Source: Hymenobacter sp. ISL-91
GTDB lineage: Bacteria > Bacteroidota > Bacteroidia > Cytophagales > Hymenobacteraceae
Reading direction: 5' to 3'
DNA: 64,000 nt
Assembly (NCBI RefSeq): GCF_018613725.1
Contig: NZ_JAGGPS010000036.1
Location: 1-64,000 of the forward strand
Position 1 is the first letter of the stretch. Every line of letters starts with the position of its first letter. The notes beneath the pieces were generated by a model that was not told where the DNA came from, did no database searches, and saw nothing but the letters and a program-made list of their open reading frames with translations. Shown piece by piece: positions 8,444 through 16,784 of the stretch. Position numbers and translations under genes: made by a program.

Positions 8444-9751
8444 TTATTGAGAAAGATCAAAATCTATTTCCAGTTTTTTTAGAAATCCTTTTTTTCTAAT
8501 CCCAATTGCCGATACTTTAATAAATTTATGAGCGTATAGGCTTTCTGTATATTTCGTTTCCTCCAGAACGTCAGAGCCAGATATTGACACTTTAACCCTA
8601 GCCGCATTTCCATCTTCAAACATTACTGTACCAGCCCCTTTCCTAGTTTCAGTATTGAGATTATGTATATATATATTATAAATTTGATGTTCATCATCAG
8701 CAACGGTATCGTCAGATTCCTCCTCTTGCTCTAAATGATCTATTATTTTTGCAGTATCCATTAACTCACTTTTATTATCTTTCGTAACGTAACCTATAAG
8801 TTGCCCGCCATCACCATTTTCTTCTATGGATATAAATTCAATTGAGTCATAATTTTTACCCACAGATTCAGAAGCTTTTAGAATATCATTCAAAGCGGAA
8901 TGTATTGACGATTTCAACGATTCAAAAAGCTCTTCATCCTCAATTGCTTTTCCAAGTTTTGAATATAAAGCCTTAGCAGAATCACATAACTTTCTAAAAT
9001 TTCCACCGGGCTCTTGGACAGAGTAAACGTCATTCACTTCTTCAGGAAGATATTTAACAATATATTCTATCAAATCATTTTGGAATACAGAAAACAAGCC
9101 TTCTCTAAAGAATAAATCTTTACTCTTAGCATTAGACGCATCAACGCTTACCTCAAAATTGAGCTGGAAGCTACCCTCAGTATCTGCAAATTGAAATATC
9201 TCTGTAGTCAAACCTAAATTAGGCAATGATTCTATAGTATTTGAAAATACATCAACAACAGCACTTTGAATATTTAGCAAATCTTTTGTTAGTGCATGAT
9301 GAGCATCTGCAATACCACCTTTTAAAGTAATCTTATACGATGATGATGAAGATTTTCTTTTACCAGGATAATAGCTCTTTCTATGCGGCTTGTACTGACT
9401 AGGTATATCATCTGCATTGACAGAAAATATATCACTAACAGTCAGTGAAATTAAATCTTTCTTAACAATAAAAGCGTTTTTAGATATTTCAAATATATCC
9501 CTATAACTTCTCCTTTTAGATATAAAATCTAAATAATCAATATTTTTAACAATAAAGTGTATATAGTACAGGACAGTAAGATCATCTTCGTCTTCTTCCA
9601 AAAATGAACCTATAATCCAAGACCCATATTGATTTCTCCCTACATAAAGTACAGGGTATTCATCAGAAATCAACAACTCATAATCAGTCTCAATGATTGA
9701 AAAATCAGGAGCTAATACGTTTTTTTCAGTTTGTATTTTATTAATCAGCAT
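8444..9751 (-). CDS. Hypothetical protein of AT-rich cassette (possible DUF6575-type N-terminus)
   Basis: 435 aa from the ATG at 9751 (MLINKIQTEKN). A start 15 bp earlier at 9766 is possible, but the chosen ATG overlaps the upstream stop as ATGCTGATTAA, typical of translational coupling. No signal peptide or membrane segment. The N-terminal 95 residues (DYELLISDEYPVLYVGRNQY, then acidic and FIVKNIDYLDFI) resemble proteins I recall as DUF6575, with low certainty. The middle has two long charged helical stretches and an acidic linker (EQEEESDDTVADDE). The C-terminus is a beta-rich segment. Base composition is far more AT-rich than the window and codon use differs, which suggests transfer. Forms a two-gene unit with the 9741-10196 gene. 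Confidence 0.7.
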   Translation of the reverse strand: MLINKIQTEKNVLAPDFSIIETDYELLISDEYPVLYVGRNQYGSWIIGSFLEEDEDDLTVLYYIHFIVKNIDYLDFISKRRSYRDIFEISKNAFIVKKDLISLTVSDIFSVNADDIPSQYKPHRKSYYPGKRKSSSSSYKITLKGGIADAHHALTKDLLNIQSAVVDVFSNTIESLPNLGLTTEIFQFADTEGSFQLNFEVSVDASNAKSKDLFFREGLFSVFQNDLIEYIVKYLPEEVNDVYSVQEPGGNFRKLCDSAKALYSKLGKAIEDEELFESLKSSIHSALNDILKASESVGKNYDSIEFISIEENGDGGQLIGYVTKDNKSELMDTAKIIDHLEQEEESDDTVADDEHQIYNIYIHNLNTETRKGAGTVMFEDGNAARVKVSISGSDVLEETKYTESLYAHKFIKVSAIGIRKKGFLKKLEIDFDLSQ

Positions 9752-10196
9752 CGTCTTCGAGTTCAATTTTTACAACAGATACTGATTCGAGCTTTTCAAC
9801 ACTAAAGACGTCACATTTAAGCAAATCGTGATGGCTGTCATGGTCATCATTTGGAGTGTGATTCACAACGCCATTTTCACTCCCTGTTTTAAATCGGCAG
9901 ATGTACATCTTGCTCTGAGGACTAAACATGAGCCTCTGCCTAAATACGGTTATAATTTCCTCTTCATCATATCCATCAGCTTTGTTCATTGAAACACCTT
10001 TCCACCCACAGGTATCTGCACAGCCCTTAGCCTCAATTTCTTTCCCCTGCTTCTTGTAACGCTCCCAATGAGACATAAAGTCCCGTTCCTTTGGTTGATT
10101 CCCACCTACTGTACGCAAGAAAGTGGATTCCGTATCTGTACCAACCCCATCAACACAGTTGCACTCAGTTCCTTCATGTAATACTTCAAATGTCAT
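9741..10196 (-). CDS. Hypothetical protein, first gene of AT-rich cassette
   Basis: 151 aa. Cys- and His-bearing but without a clean zinc-finger spacing: ECNCVDG near residue 12, KGCADTCGWKG near 58-68, and HTPNDDHDSHHDLLKCD near 113-129. The C-terminus is acidic (KIELEDDAD). I do not recognise the family. The stop overlaps the start of the following gene by 11 bp, so the two are probably made together in a fixed ratio. Composition is AT-rich like its partner. A -7-like box lies about 30 bp upstream. The small plus large coupled pair in a foreign-looking island fits an accessory, possibly defence or toxin-antitoxin, module, but nothing in the residues proves it. Confidence 0.65.
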   Translation of the reverse strand: MTFEVLHEGTECNCVDGVGTDTESTFLRTVGGNQPKERDFMSHWERYKKQGKEIEAKGCADTCGWKGVSMNKADGYDEEEIITVFRQRLMFSPQSKMYICRFKTGSENGVVNHTPNDDHDSHHDLLKCDVFSVEKLESVSVVKIELEDDAD

Positions 10197-10226
10197 ATAT
10201 CAATCGTTTAGTTTTTTAAGGGGAGG

Positions 10227-10234
10227 CAAATCTA
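10227..10234 (-). promoter_or_regulatory. Candidate -7 element for AT-rich cassette
   Basis: The minus strand reads TAGATTTG (TAnnTTTG), 30 bp upstream of the first gene. A TTG lies 23 nt upstream, longer than the usual 19-21, so the match is imperfect. Confidence 0.4.
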
Positions 10235-10422
10235 TACATACTTATGAGATTGTGCCTCAATTACTGTACTTCCTCTTAAAGTGTTAGACAATACGTAGTG
10301 GTGCTGAGGGCAAGTTCAGCTTATATCGTAGTCTAATGCTGCCTCAATAACCGTGGCTAGGAGGTTCTGGCACGGCCTCTCGTGAAGGCAGTACACACAA
10401 GCGCGCGGCGCATTAAGCCTAC

Positions 10423-10569
10423 AACGCGGCCGAACGAATCCGTAAAGTGGACAATTGAACCTATAACACGGCTATTCAAACCTGTAGCGCGGCCGCTCAA
10501 ACCCATAACGCGGCCGAATGAACCTATAACGTGGCGAGTTGAACCCGTAACGCGGCCGTTGAAGTCGTT
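10423..10569. repeat. Degenerate 21-bp tandem repeat array, 7 units
   Basis: Seven head-to-tail 21-bp units of the form AACGCGGCCGAATGAACCTAT, with scattered substitutions and no length changes. Because 21 is a multiple of three, both strands stay open across the array and show 7-residue periodicity (ITRPNEP-like on plus, GRVIGS-like on minus), but neither frame looks like a real protein. It fills most of the gap between the AT-rich cassette and the next gene; the remaining 10235-10422 and 10570-10708 hold nothing else I can identify. Confidence 0.85.
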
Positions 10570-10708
10570 GCGGGGCGGTGTGGGGTCGTCGCGGGCGCCG
10601 GTGGGCCTGTCGCGGGGTGGCGGCTGAAATATCCTTGGGCTTCGCTGGCGCATAGTGTGGCGGTAGTTTCTATATTACGTCTCTAAATTCCCTAACCCTC
10701 ATTCCCTT

Positions 10709-11377
10709 ATGAACGATACCCAACGGGCGAAGCTGGCCATGCTGCAAGCCACCCTGGCCGTGCTCGACCAGCACGCCGCCCTCTACGCCACCAACCAGGC
10801 CCTCGGCAAAGCCCACGACGAGCTGGCCGCCCTCGTCGCGGCCCTCGACCCCACCGCCGACCGCCAGCGCAACGCCGTGACGCCCGCCCAGCCCGGCGCC
10901 GTGAAAAAGCAAACCAAGCAGCTGCTGGCCCAGCGCGCCGCCGATGTCGCCGCCGCCCTGCTGGCCCTGGCCGACGAGCAGGACGACATCGGCCTGCACA
11001 CCGACGCCGACTACACCGAAAAGCAGCTCCAGCGCCAACCCGACAACGACCTGCTGCGCATCGGGGCCAACCTGCACCGGCGCGCCACCGAGCACGCCCA
11101 GCCCCTGGCCCGGCAAAACGTAACGCCCCAGGAGCTCCAGGACCTGCAAGCCGCCCTCAACGCCTTCCGCCAGGAGCTGACCACGCCCCGCACCGCCGTG
11201 GCCACCGGCAAGGCCCTCAAGCAGCAAATCGGCGCCGACCTGCGCCAGGCCAACAACCTGCTCCGCAACCGCCTCGATAAGTACCTACTGCGCTACCAGC
11301 GCCCCCAGCCCGCCTTCTACGCCGCCTACCAGTCGGCCCGCCAAACCATCAACACCGCCGCCCGCAGTGAGAAATGA
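10709..11377 (+). CDS. Hypothetical helical protein
   Basis: 222 aa, from ATG 10709 (MNDTQRAKLAML). Almost entirely predicted alpha-helix, rich in Ala, Leu and Gln, with no signal peptide or membrane segment; several stretches could form coiled coils (AHDELAALVAALD, TKQLLAQRAADVAAALLALA). I do not recognise a family. It is GC-rich and matches the core genome, unlike the AT-rich genes just upstream. It follows the tandem repeat array and precedes a long palindrome. A structural or regulatory helical-bundle protein is possible; no function is assigned. Confidence 0.75.
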   Translation: MNDTQRAKLAMLQATLAVLDQHAALYATNQALGKAHDELAALVAALDPTADRQRNAVTPAQPGAVKKQTKQLLAQRAADVAAALLALADEQDDIGLHTDADYTEKQLQRQPDNDLLRIGANLHRRATEHAQPLARQNVTPQELQDLQAALNAFRQELTTPRTAVATGKALKQQIGADLRQANNLLRNRLDKYLLRYQRPQPAFYAAYQSARQTINTAARSEK

Positions 11378-11419
11378 TTTGGAGATTTGGTGACTTGGTG
11401 AACCGGAAAGTAAAGGACC

Positions 11420-11518
11420 TGTCATCCTGAGCGAAGCGAAGGACCTTATCACGCTTGAACGACCGTAACAACGATTCGTACTGGCGTGATAAGGTCCTTC
11501 GCTTCGCTCAGGATGACA
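11420..11518. repeat. Long perfect palindrome, GAGCGAAGCGAAG family
   Basis: Perfect 35-bp inverted arms (11420-11454 and 11484-11518; core TCATCCTGAGCGAAGCGAAG) around a 29-bp spacer. It lies between the helical protein and the 3' end of pncB and could end both transcripts, although it has no T tract. Related palindromes lie at 37216-37317 and 60106-60204. Confidence 0.9.
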
Positions 11519-11547
11519 GAACGGTTCACCAAATCACCAAGTCGCCC

Positions 11548-13032
11548 CTACTCCAACCCGCGCTTTTCCAGAATCAGGCGGTTGCGGTAGTCGTAGAGGG
11601 TTTCTTCGAGGCCCACGGGGTAGGTGTGGGGATTGAGGAAGCGGCGGATGCTGGGGTCGAGGGCCAGCACTTCGCGGTGGGCGCGGGCGCGGCTCTCGGC
11701 CAGCGGGGGCAGCGGCTGCAGCAGCCGGCCGCGCCGAAACACGGGCTCCAGCAGCTCGCGGTAGGGCGTTTCGGGGCGCACGGTGCGGCGGCGGGTGGCA
11801 TCGAGCGGGTCGACGATAACCAGCGGGGCCGTGGGTGGCGGCGTGGCCGTGTTGTAGAGCATGTCGGCGCGGGGCTGGCCCTTGTCGGTTTCGTAGCGGC
11901 GCACCTGCAAAATGCCGGGGATGCTGGTTTTGGCCAGCTGCTCGCTGAGCTTGATGGTGAAGTCCCAGCCCGAATCGTCGGGCTTGCGCAACGCGGCCAG
12001 CTTGTACACCCCTCCCAGCGCCGGCTGGTTGTAGGCCGTTACCAGCTGCGTGCCGATGCCCCAGGTGTCGATTTTAGCGCCCTGCAGCTTGAGGCTGGTA
12101 ATCAGGTTTTCCTCCAGGTCGTTGCTGGCCACGATGCGCACGTCGGGGAAGCCGGCCTCATTCAGCAGCTCCCGGGCCTCGCGGCTCAGGTAAGCCAAAT
12201 CGCCCGAGTCGAGGCGGATGCCGCCCAGCTCGTGCCCCTCGGCCCGCATGGCCCGCGCCACCTTGATGGCCTTGCGCACGCCCTCCAGCGTGTCGTAGGT
12301 GTCCACCAGAAACACCGAGTCGTCGGGGAAGGCCTTGGCGTAGGCGGCAAAGGCCGTTTCTTCGTCCTCGAAGGCCATTACCCAGCTGTGGGCGTGGGTG
12401 CCCTTGACGGGAATGCCGAACCGCTGGCCCGCCAGCACGTTGCTGGTGGCATCCACCCCGCCCAGGTAGGCGGCGCGGCTGGCCGACAGGCCGCCATCGG
12501 GGCCCTGCGCGCGGCGCAACCCGAATTCCAGCACCATATCGGCGCCGGCGGCCTCGCGGATGCGGGCGGCCTTGGTGGCAATCAGGGTCTGGAAGTTGAC
12601 GAGCGTGAGCAGGGCCGTTTCAATCAGCTGGGCCTGCAGCAGCGGCCCCTGCACCCGAATCAGCGGCTCGTTGGCGAAGGCCACGGTGCCCTCGGGCATG
12701 GCGTCCACGTCGCAGCTGAACTCCAGCGTGCGCAGGTACTCCAGAAACTCCTGCGGGAATAGCGGCGTGCCCTTGGCGCCTTTCAGACCGGCTAAATACG
12801 TCAGGTCGTCTTCCGAGAAAGCCAGGCTTTCGAGGAAATCGGCCACGTAGGCCAGGCCCGCGGCCACGGCGTAGCCCCCCTGAAACGGCGGGCGGCGGAA
12901 GTAGAGGTGGAATACGGCTTCGCGGTCCTGCAGGCCCTGCTGCCAGTAGCCATAGGCCATCGTAACCTGGTACAAGTCGGTGAGCAGGCTGAGCGAGGGC
13001 GCGTAGAGGCCCGAGAGGGGAGCTGGGTTCAT
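11548..13032 (-). CDS. pncB: Nicotinate phosphoribosyltransferase
   Basis: 494 aa. It makes nicotinate mononucleotide from nicotinate, PRPP and ATP in the NAD salvage (Preiss-Handler) pathway in the cytosol. Recognisable segments are LLTDLYQVTMAYGYWQQGLQ at the N-terminus, the EFGLRRAQGPDGG phosphate-site region near residue 175, GTHAHSWVMAF near 215-225 with the catalytic His region, and VRIVASNDLEENLI followed by DTWGIGTQLVTAYNQPALGG, the PRPP-binding part. Length and order match the long PncB class. ATG at 13032. It is divergent from the NarL-type regulator, with 100 bp between the starts, so shared regulation is possible. Confidence 0.93.
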   Translation of the reverse strand: MNPAPLSGLYAPSLSLLTDLYQVTMAYGYWQQGLQDREAVFHLYFRRPPFQGGYAVAAGLAYVADFLESLAFSEDDLTYLAGLKGAKGTPLFPQEFLEYLRTLEFSCDVDAMPEGTVAFANEPLIRVQGPLLQAQLIETALLTLVNFQTLIATKAARIREAAGADMVLEFGLRRAQGPDGGLSASRAAYLGGVDATSNVLAGQRFGIPVKGTHAHSWVMAFEDEETAFAAYAKAFPDDSVFLVDTYDTLEGVRKAIKVARAMRAEGHELGGIRLDSGDLAYLSREARELLNEAGFPDVRIVASNDLEENLITSLKLQGAKIDTWGIGTQLVTAYNQPALGGVYKLAALRKPDDSGWDFTIKLSEQLAKTSIPGILQVRRYETDKGQPRADMLYNTATPPPTAPLVIVDPLDATRRRTVRPETPYRELLEPVFRRGRLLQPLPPLAESRARAHREVLALDPSIRRFLNPHTYPVGLEETLYDYRNRLILEKRGLE

Positions 13033-13132
13033 AGAAGCACGGCGGTTGGTCGGGCAAGCTTACGCAGATAATTTAATTTGGACGCGACTGGCGCCTATTT
13101 CGTAGTATAGCCGTCCTTCTTCCCTTCCCATT

Positions 13133-13810
13133 ATGATCCGAATTATTCTAGCCGACGACCACACTATCCTGCGCGACGGCATCAGCGCGCTGCTGGCCCG
13201 CGAGCCTAATATGCAGGTGGTGGGCGAAGCTGCCAACGGCCAGGCCCTGCTGGAGCTGCTGGCCCACACGCCCGCCGATTTGGTGCTGCTCGACATCAAT
13301 ATGCCCATACTCGATGGCTTTGAGGTGATGCCGCGGCTGCGCGAGCAATTTCCTGAGGTACGGGTACTGATACTCTCCATCCTCGACCACGAAAACTACG
13401 TGCACCGCATCCTGGAGGCCGGGGCCCTGGGCTACGTGCTTAAGAATGCCGACAGCACCGAAATTGCCTTCGCCATCCGCACCGTGGCCGCCGACCGCCC
13501 CTTTTTGTGCACCGAAATCGGGCTGAACCTGCTGCGCCGCCTCGTGGAGCGCACCCCCGCCCCTGCCCTGCCCAACGGCTACCGGCTGGCCCCACCGCCC
13601 ACCGTCACAAGCCACGCCGAGCTATCGGGCCGCGAGCTGGAAGTGCTGCAGCTCATTGCCGAGGGCCTCACCAACCAGGAAATTGCCGACACGCTCTTTA
13701 CCAGCAAGCGCACCATCGAAACCCACCGCCAGAACATCATCGAGAAAACCCAGACCAAAAACACCGCCGCCCTCATCCGCCACGCCATGAGCACGGGGCT
13801 GATTGGGTGA
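13133..13810 (+). CDS. NarL/FixJ-family response regulator
   Basis: 225 aa. The receiver domain covers residues about 2-120: acidic pocket ADDH at residues 7-9, phospho-acceptor Asp in DLVLLDINMP (about residue 55), and the conserved Lys in YVLKNAD (about 105). A LuxR-type helix-turn-helix follows at about 160-220: LSGRELEVLQLIAEGLTNQE, then SKRTIETHRQNI as the recognition helix. It should bind DNA as a phosphorylation-dependent dimer. No cognate kinase is adjacent; the nearest histidine kinase is at 46688. ATG at 13133. Divergent from pncB. Confidence 0.93.
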   Translation: MIRIILADDHTILRDGISALLAREPNMQVVGEAANGQALLELLAHTPADLVLLDINMPILDGFEVMPRLREQFPEVRVLILSILDHENYVHRILEAGALGYVLKNADSTEIAFAIRTVAADRPFLCTEIGLNLLRRLVERTPAPALPNGYRLAPPPTVTSHAELSGRELEVLQLIAEGLTNQEIADTLFTSKRTIETHRQNIIEKTQTKNTAALIRHAMSTGLIG

Positions 13811-13830
13811 GCGAACTGCTGCTAAGCAGA

Positions 13831-13954
13831 ACGGTGTAGGGGCGGGACTTGCCCCTGCCCGTCGTTGAACGATTATCGTTGAACGGTGCCGTTGAAACGG
13901 TTATCGTTGAACGGTGCGAACGGCGGGCGGGGACAAGCCCCGCCCCTACACCGT
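13831..13954. repeat. Palindromic repeat, GGGGACAAGCCCCGCCCC family, with internal direct repeats
   Basis: Inverted arms of about 34 bp (ACGGTGTAGGGGCGGGACTT and its near-complement ending at 13954), with a few mismatches. The spacer carries short direct repeats of ATCGTTGAACGGTG. Same family as 15408-15500 and the half-copy at 35083-35120. Confidence 0.85.
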
Positions 13955-13978
13955 AGCCAATAACACTGATCCAAACGC

Positions 13979-14013
13979 AAAAAAACCGTGCCTGCAGACT
14001 GCAAACACGGTTT
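13979..14013 (-). terminator. Terminator of tRNA-Arg
   Basis: On the minus strand AAACCGTG ... CACGGTTT followed by TTTT, just after the tRNA 3' end; a good intrinsic terminator. Confidence 0.75.
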
Positions 14014-14018
14014 AGTTG

Positions 14019-14090
14019 TAGCCGCGACGGGAATCGAACCCATATCAAGCGTTTAGGAAACGCTCGTTTTATCCATTAAACTACGCAGCC
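14019..14090 (-). tRNA. tRNA-Arg(CCT)
   Basis: 72 nt. The minus strand folds as a cloverleaf: acceptor GGCTGCG/CGCGGCT (two G-U pairs), D arm GTTTAATGGATAAAAC, anticodon stem AGCGT/ACGCT with loop TTCCTAA giving anticodon CCT (reads AGG), and T arm with GGTTCGATTCC. The 3' CCA is not encoded. It has its own promoter (14105-14135) and terminator (13979-14013). Confidence 0.95.
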
Positions 14091-14104
14091 AAGCGCTCCG
14101 GCCC

Positions 14105-14135
14105 CAAAGGTACGCCGAAAGCACAGGCGGGCCAA
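14105..14135 (-). promoter_or_regulatory. Bacteroidota-type promoter of tRNA-Arg
   Basis: On the minus strand TTG, 20 nt, then TACCTTTG (TAnnTTTG), placing the transcription start a few bases before the tRNA 5' end at 14090. Confidence 0.7.
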
Positions 14136-14191
14136 ATGGCGCGTATCTTCGGTGCCCTGCGCTGCGCAGGTGCTTTTATTCCGACTACACT

Positions 14192-15358
14192 ATGGGCGTA
14201 CTGGAAGACTTACGGGCCAGAAGGCGGCGAATTGGCACCGTGGCCACCTCGGCCTTCGACGGGCAGCAGCCGGCCCTGTTGTTCATTCCCGATATCAGCG
14301 GCTTCACGCGCTTTATCGAGCAGTCGGGCAGCCCACAGGCCCCGTTTCTGGTGGCCGACCTGCTCGAAATCCTTATTGAAGCCAACACCCTGGAGCTGGA
14401 AGTAAACGAGATTCAGGGCGACGCCGTGCTGTTTTACCGACTCGGCCCGCCGCCTTCGGCCCGCGAACTGGTGCAGCAGTGCCGCCGCATCTACCTCGAT
14501 TTCCAGAACTACCTGCTGCTGGTAGAACAGGATACCGACTCGGACCTGGCCGCCGCGCTGCGCGAAATGGTGCTCACGCTTAAAATTGTGGTGCATTACG
14601 GCCGCGTGAGCGTGGCCCGCATCCGGCACCACACCAAGCTAATGGGCCACGATGTGATTGTGGTGCACCGGCTGCTGAAGAACGACATTTCCGGTGCCGA
14701 GTACATTTTACTCACGGAGGGCTACACCAGCACCCAGCCTCCCACCGACCTGGCCCGCGCCTTTGCCTGGACGCGCCTGCTACCCGGCTCCAGCCACTAC
14801 GATTACCTGGGCCATGTGCCTTACCGCTACGCCTACCTCTCGCCGCTACGGCTGCTGCTGAATGCCCCCTCGCTACCCGGCTCCCCAACCACCGACGAGC
14901 CGATGCCCGGCCACAGCGGCCGCCTGAAGGTGCGCCGGGCGCTACCGGTGCCGGCCGAGTATGCGCTGCGGGTGGTGGGGGCGTTGCGCCTGCGCCACTG
15001 CTGGCTGGCCGGGGCCACCGCCAGCCGCTTCGATGTGAGCAAGGCCGGCCGGCTGGGCACGAGCTACAAGGTGGCCCTGCTCAATGGCCAGATTGATTTC
15101 CAGACCGTGCAGATCCTGCGCGACGACGATGGGCGCTACACGTACGTGGAGAAGATTTCGCACTTCCGCCTCTTCCCCAACGCCCTGCTTTTCTTTCACC
15201 TCGAACCCGTAACCGACGCCTCCTGCCTGCTCACGCTGGAGCTGCGCTACGGCCACATTGCCAGCAGCTCGCGCCTCATCCGGTTTGGGCAGCTGCGCCG
15301 GCTGCACCGCCTGCTGGGCCAGTCGGTGCGGGGGCTGGCCCGCCTGGTGGGGGGTTAG
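14192..15358 (+). CDS. DUF2652 protein, class III nucleotidyl cyclase-like domain
   Basis: 388 aa. Residues about 27-185 read like a class III cyclase homology domain: LLFIPDISGFTRFIEQSG places Asp34 where the first metal-binding Asp sits, NEIQGDAVLFY places Asp77 at the second, and VVHYGRVSVARI then MGHDVIVVHRLLKND match the dimer-interface and R-L region. The residue four before Asp77 is Glu73, as in guanylyl cyclases. The Asn of the usual VNxAxR motif is replaced by Ile while the Arg remains, so activity is uncertain. The C-terminal half (about 225-388) looks like a START/SRPBCC-type beta-rich domain. It faces an HD-PycTM gene across a palindrome. Confidence 0.8.
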   Translation: MGVLEDLRARRRRIGTVATSAFDGQQPALLFIPDISGFTRFIEQSGSPQAPFLVADLLEILIEANTLELEVNEIQGDAVLFYRLGPPPSARELVQQCRRIYLDFQNYLLLVEQDTDSDLAAALREMVLTLKIVVHYGRVSVARIRHHTKLMGHDVIVVHRLLKNDISGAEYILLTEGYTSTQPPTDLARAFAWTRLLPGSSHYDYLGHVPYRYAYLSPLRLLLNAPSLPGSPTTDEPMPGHSGRLKVRRALPVPAEYALRVVGALRLRHCWLAGATASRFDVSKAGRLGTSYKVALLNGQIDFQTVQILRDDDGRYTYVEKISHFRLFPNALLFFHLEPVTDASCLLTLELRYGHIASSSRLIRFGQLRRLHRLLGQSVRGLARLVGG

Positions 15359-15407
15359 GCAAGTCAAGGGTGAACAGGCAGGCACCTACTCGTAAGCAGT
15401 TGTATAT

Positions 15408-15500
15408 AAACGACGTAGGGGGGGCTTGTCCCCGCCCGCCGCTGGGACGGTAACAATGGAAATCGTTCAACGGCGGGCGGGCCCCGCCCCTACGTCGTTT
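15408..15500. repeat. Palindromic repeat, GGCGGGCGGGG family
   Basis: Inverted arms of about 35 bp beginning AAACGACGTAGG and containing GGCTTGTCCCCGCCCGCCG, between two convergent genes. Same family as 13831-13954; here the outer ends are different (ACGACGTA instead of ACGGTGTA). Confidence 0.85.
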
Positions 15501-15542
15501 ATGTAGCCCTTCTGCTTGCGTGGCCTTGCTGTTGGCGCTACG

Positions 15543-16784
15543 CTACATCTTGTACAGCAGCGCGATACCGAACGAAAGGGCCGTCAGAATCAGGCCCACC
15601 ATAAACACCGTGTAGCTCAGGCGCAGCAGGCGGTACTTGCGCGTCAGCACGTCGCCGAGGTAGTACACGTCGGTTATCATGTTGGTATACACCGACTCGC
15701 CGTTCTTCATCAGCTCGTGCATGCCGCCCTGGAAGTCGTCGAGGCTAAGCTTGCTGAAGTTGCCGAAGAACAGCAGGTTCACGCGGCGGTTGGTGGCAAT
15801 CTGGGGGCTGCGCTTCAGCCATTTGAAGCTCGTGACGTCGGGCTGGGCGCACAGGATGGCGGTGATGACCGAACCCAGCGCCGTGGCCAGCAGAATACCC
15901 ATGGGCACGGCAATAATGGGGTTCTGGATAACGGTCATATCGGTAAGCGCGGCCGAGGTGCCCCCCAGCTTGGCTCCGAAGTAGGTAATGATGAGCGACA
16001 TGAGCACGGCGTTAAGCGAAATCATCATGCTCGCCTTCTTATCGGCCATATCCGACAGCTTCATGTGGTTGCTGTACATAGTCCGGAACATGGTTTCGAT
16101 ACCCCGCTTGGGCTCGGCGAAGGTGCCGTCGGCTTCTTCTTCCTTCTTCTTGCGCTTTTTTTCGGTTTTCTTGAGGGCCTTGCGCTGCGCCTGAATGTTT
16201 TCCTTGAGCTGCTCCTCGTAACGTTTTTTGCCCTCCGAAGAGTGAAAACGGGCGTTGGTCAGGAAGTCGAGCTGGCTCTCGGCCCAGTCGGTGTTGCTGA
16301 ACGTGCGGCCCAGCGCGGCTTCCCACTCGGCCCGCAGCAGCTCCCCGTTGGCAAAGAAATCTTCGCGGCCCAGCCCGCTCATGTCGGCATCTACGAGCAG
16401 CTTCTCCAGCGGCGCCCGGCGCTCGGCCTCGCGGTGCGTAGCCTTTATAAGGCTTTGTACCAGCGCCACCCGCTCGGGCGGGTAATGCTGGCCGGCCAGC
16501 CACTCGCCCGCCAGCTCGGCGCTCCGAAACTCGTGGCCGTCGTAGGTATCAATGTAGCCCACATCATGAAACCAGGCGGCCAGCAGCAGCGCTTCCTGGT
16601 CGGAGGCCTCCAGGCCGGCGGCCTCGCCCAGCGCTTTGGCCTCTTTCACTACCTGAACCGTGTGCCGGGGCGAGTGGTACACAAGCTTGGCCGGCAGTTT
16701 TTCTTCGAACAGGGCCAGCACGTGGGCCTTGGCATTCTTGATGATTTCGGCCTTGGCCGGAGACGGGGTAAGAGCAGTTTCCAT
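15543..16784 (-). CDS. HD-domain phosphohydrolase fused to PycTM-type membrane effector domain
   Basis: 413 aa from ATG 16784; a GTG at 16802 is possible. Residues about 15-170 are an HD phosphohydrolase domain with its metal set visible: H37/H41 in YHSPRHT, H73-D74 in AWFHDVGY, H84, H117 and D132. A highly charged coiled stretch follows (KALKKTEKKRKKKEEE). Residues about 240-413 carry three membrane segments (ASMMISLNAVLMSLIITYF, VPMGILLATALGSVITAIL, FMVGLILTALSFGIALLY) in the arrangement of PycTM (DUF5706), the effector of Pycsar anti-phage systems. In Pycsar a cyclic pyrimidine nucleotide triggers membrane damage. Many Bacteroidota carry such HD-fused forms outside recognised Pycsar loci, so the role here is open. 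Confidence 0.85.
   Translation of the reverse strand: METALTPSPAKAEIIKNAKAHVLALFEEKLPAKLVYHSPRHTVQVVKEAKALGEAAGLEASDQEALLLAAWFHDVGYIDTYDGHEFRSAELAGEWLAGQHYPPERVALVQSLIKATHREAERRAPLEKLLVDADMSGLGREDFFANGELLRAEWEAALGRTFSNTDWAESQLDFLTNARFHSSEGKKRYEEQLKENIQAQRKALKKTEKKRKKKEEEADGTFAEPKRGIETMFRTMYSNHMKLSDMADKKASMMISLNAVLMSLIITYFGAKLGGTSAALTDMTVIQNPIIAVPMGILLATALGSVITAILCAQPDVTSFKWLKRSPQIATNRRVNLLFFGNFSKLSLDDFQGGMHELMKNGESVYTNMITDVYYLGDVLTRKYRLLRLSYTVFMVGLILTALSFGIALLYKM

Noticed and set aside
10423-10569. Possible CRISPR array
   Set aside because: Units are contiguous with no spacers and no cas genes lie nearby.
10357-10653. Open frames on both strands over the 21-bp repeat array
   Set aside because: The frames exist because 21 is a multiple of three; the 7-residue periodic products have no start context or protein-like composition.
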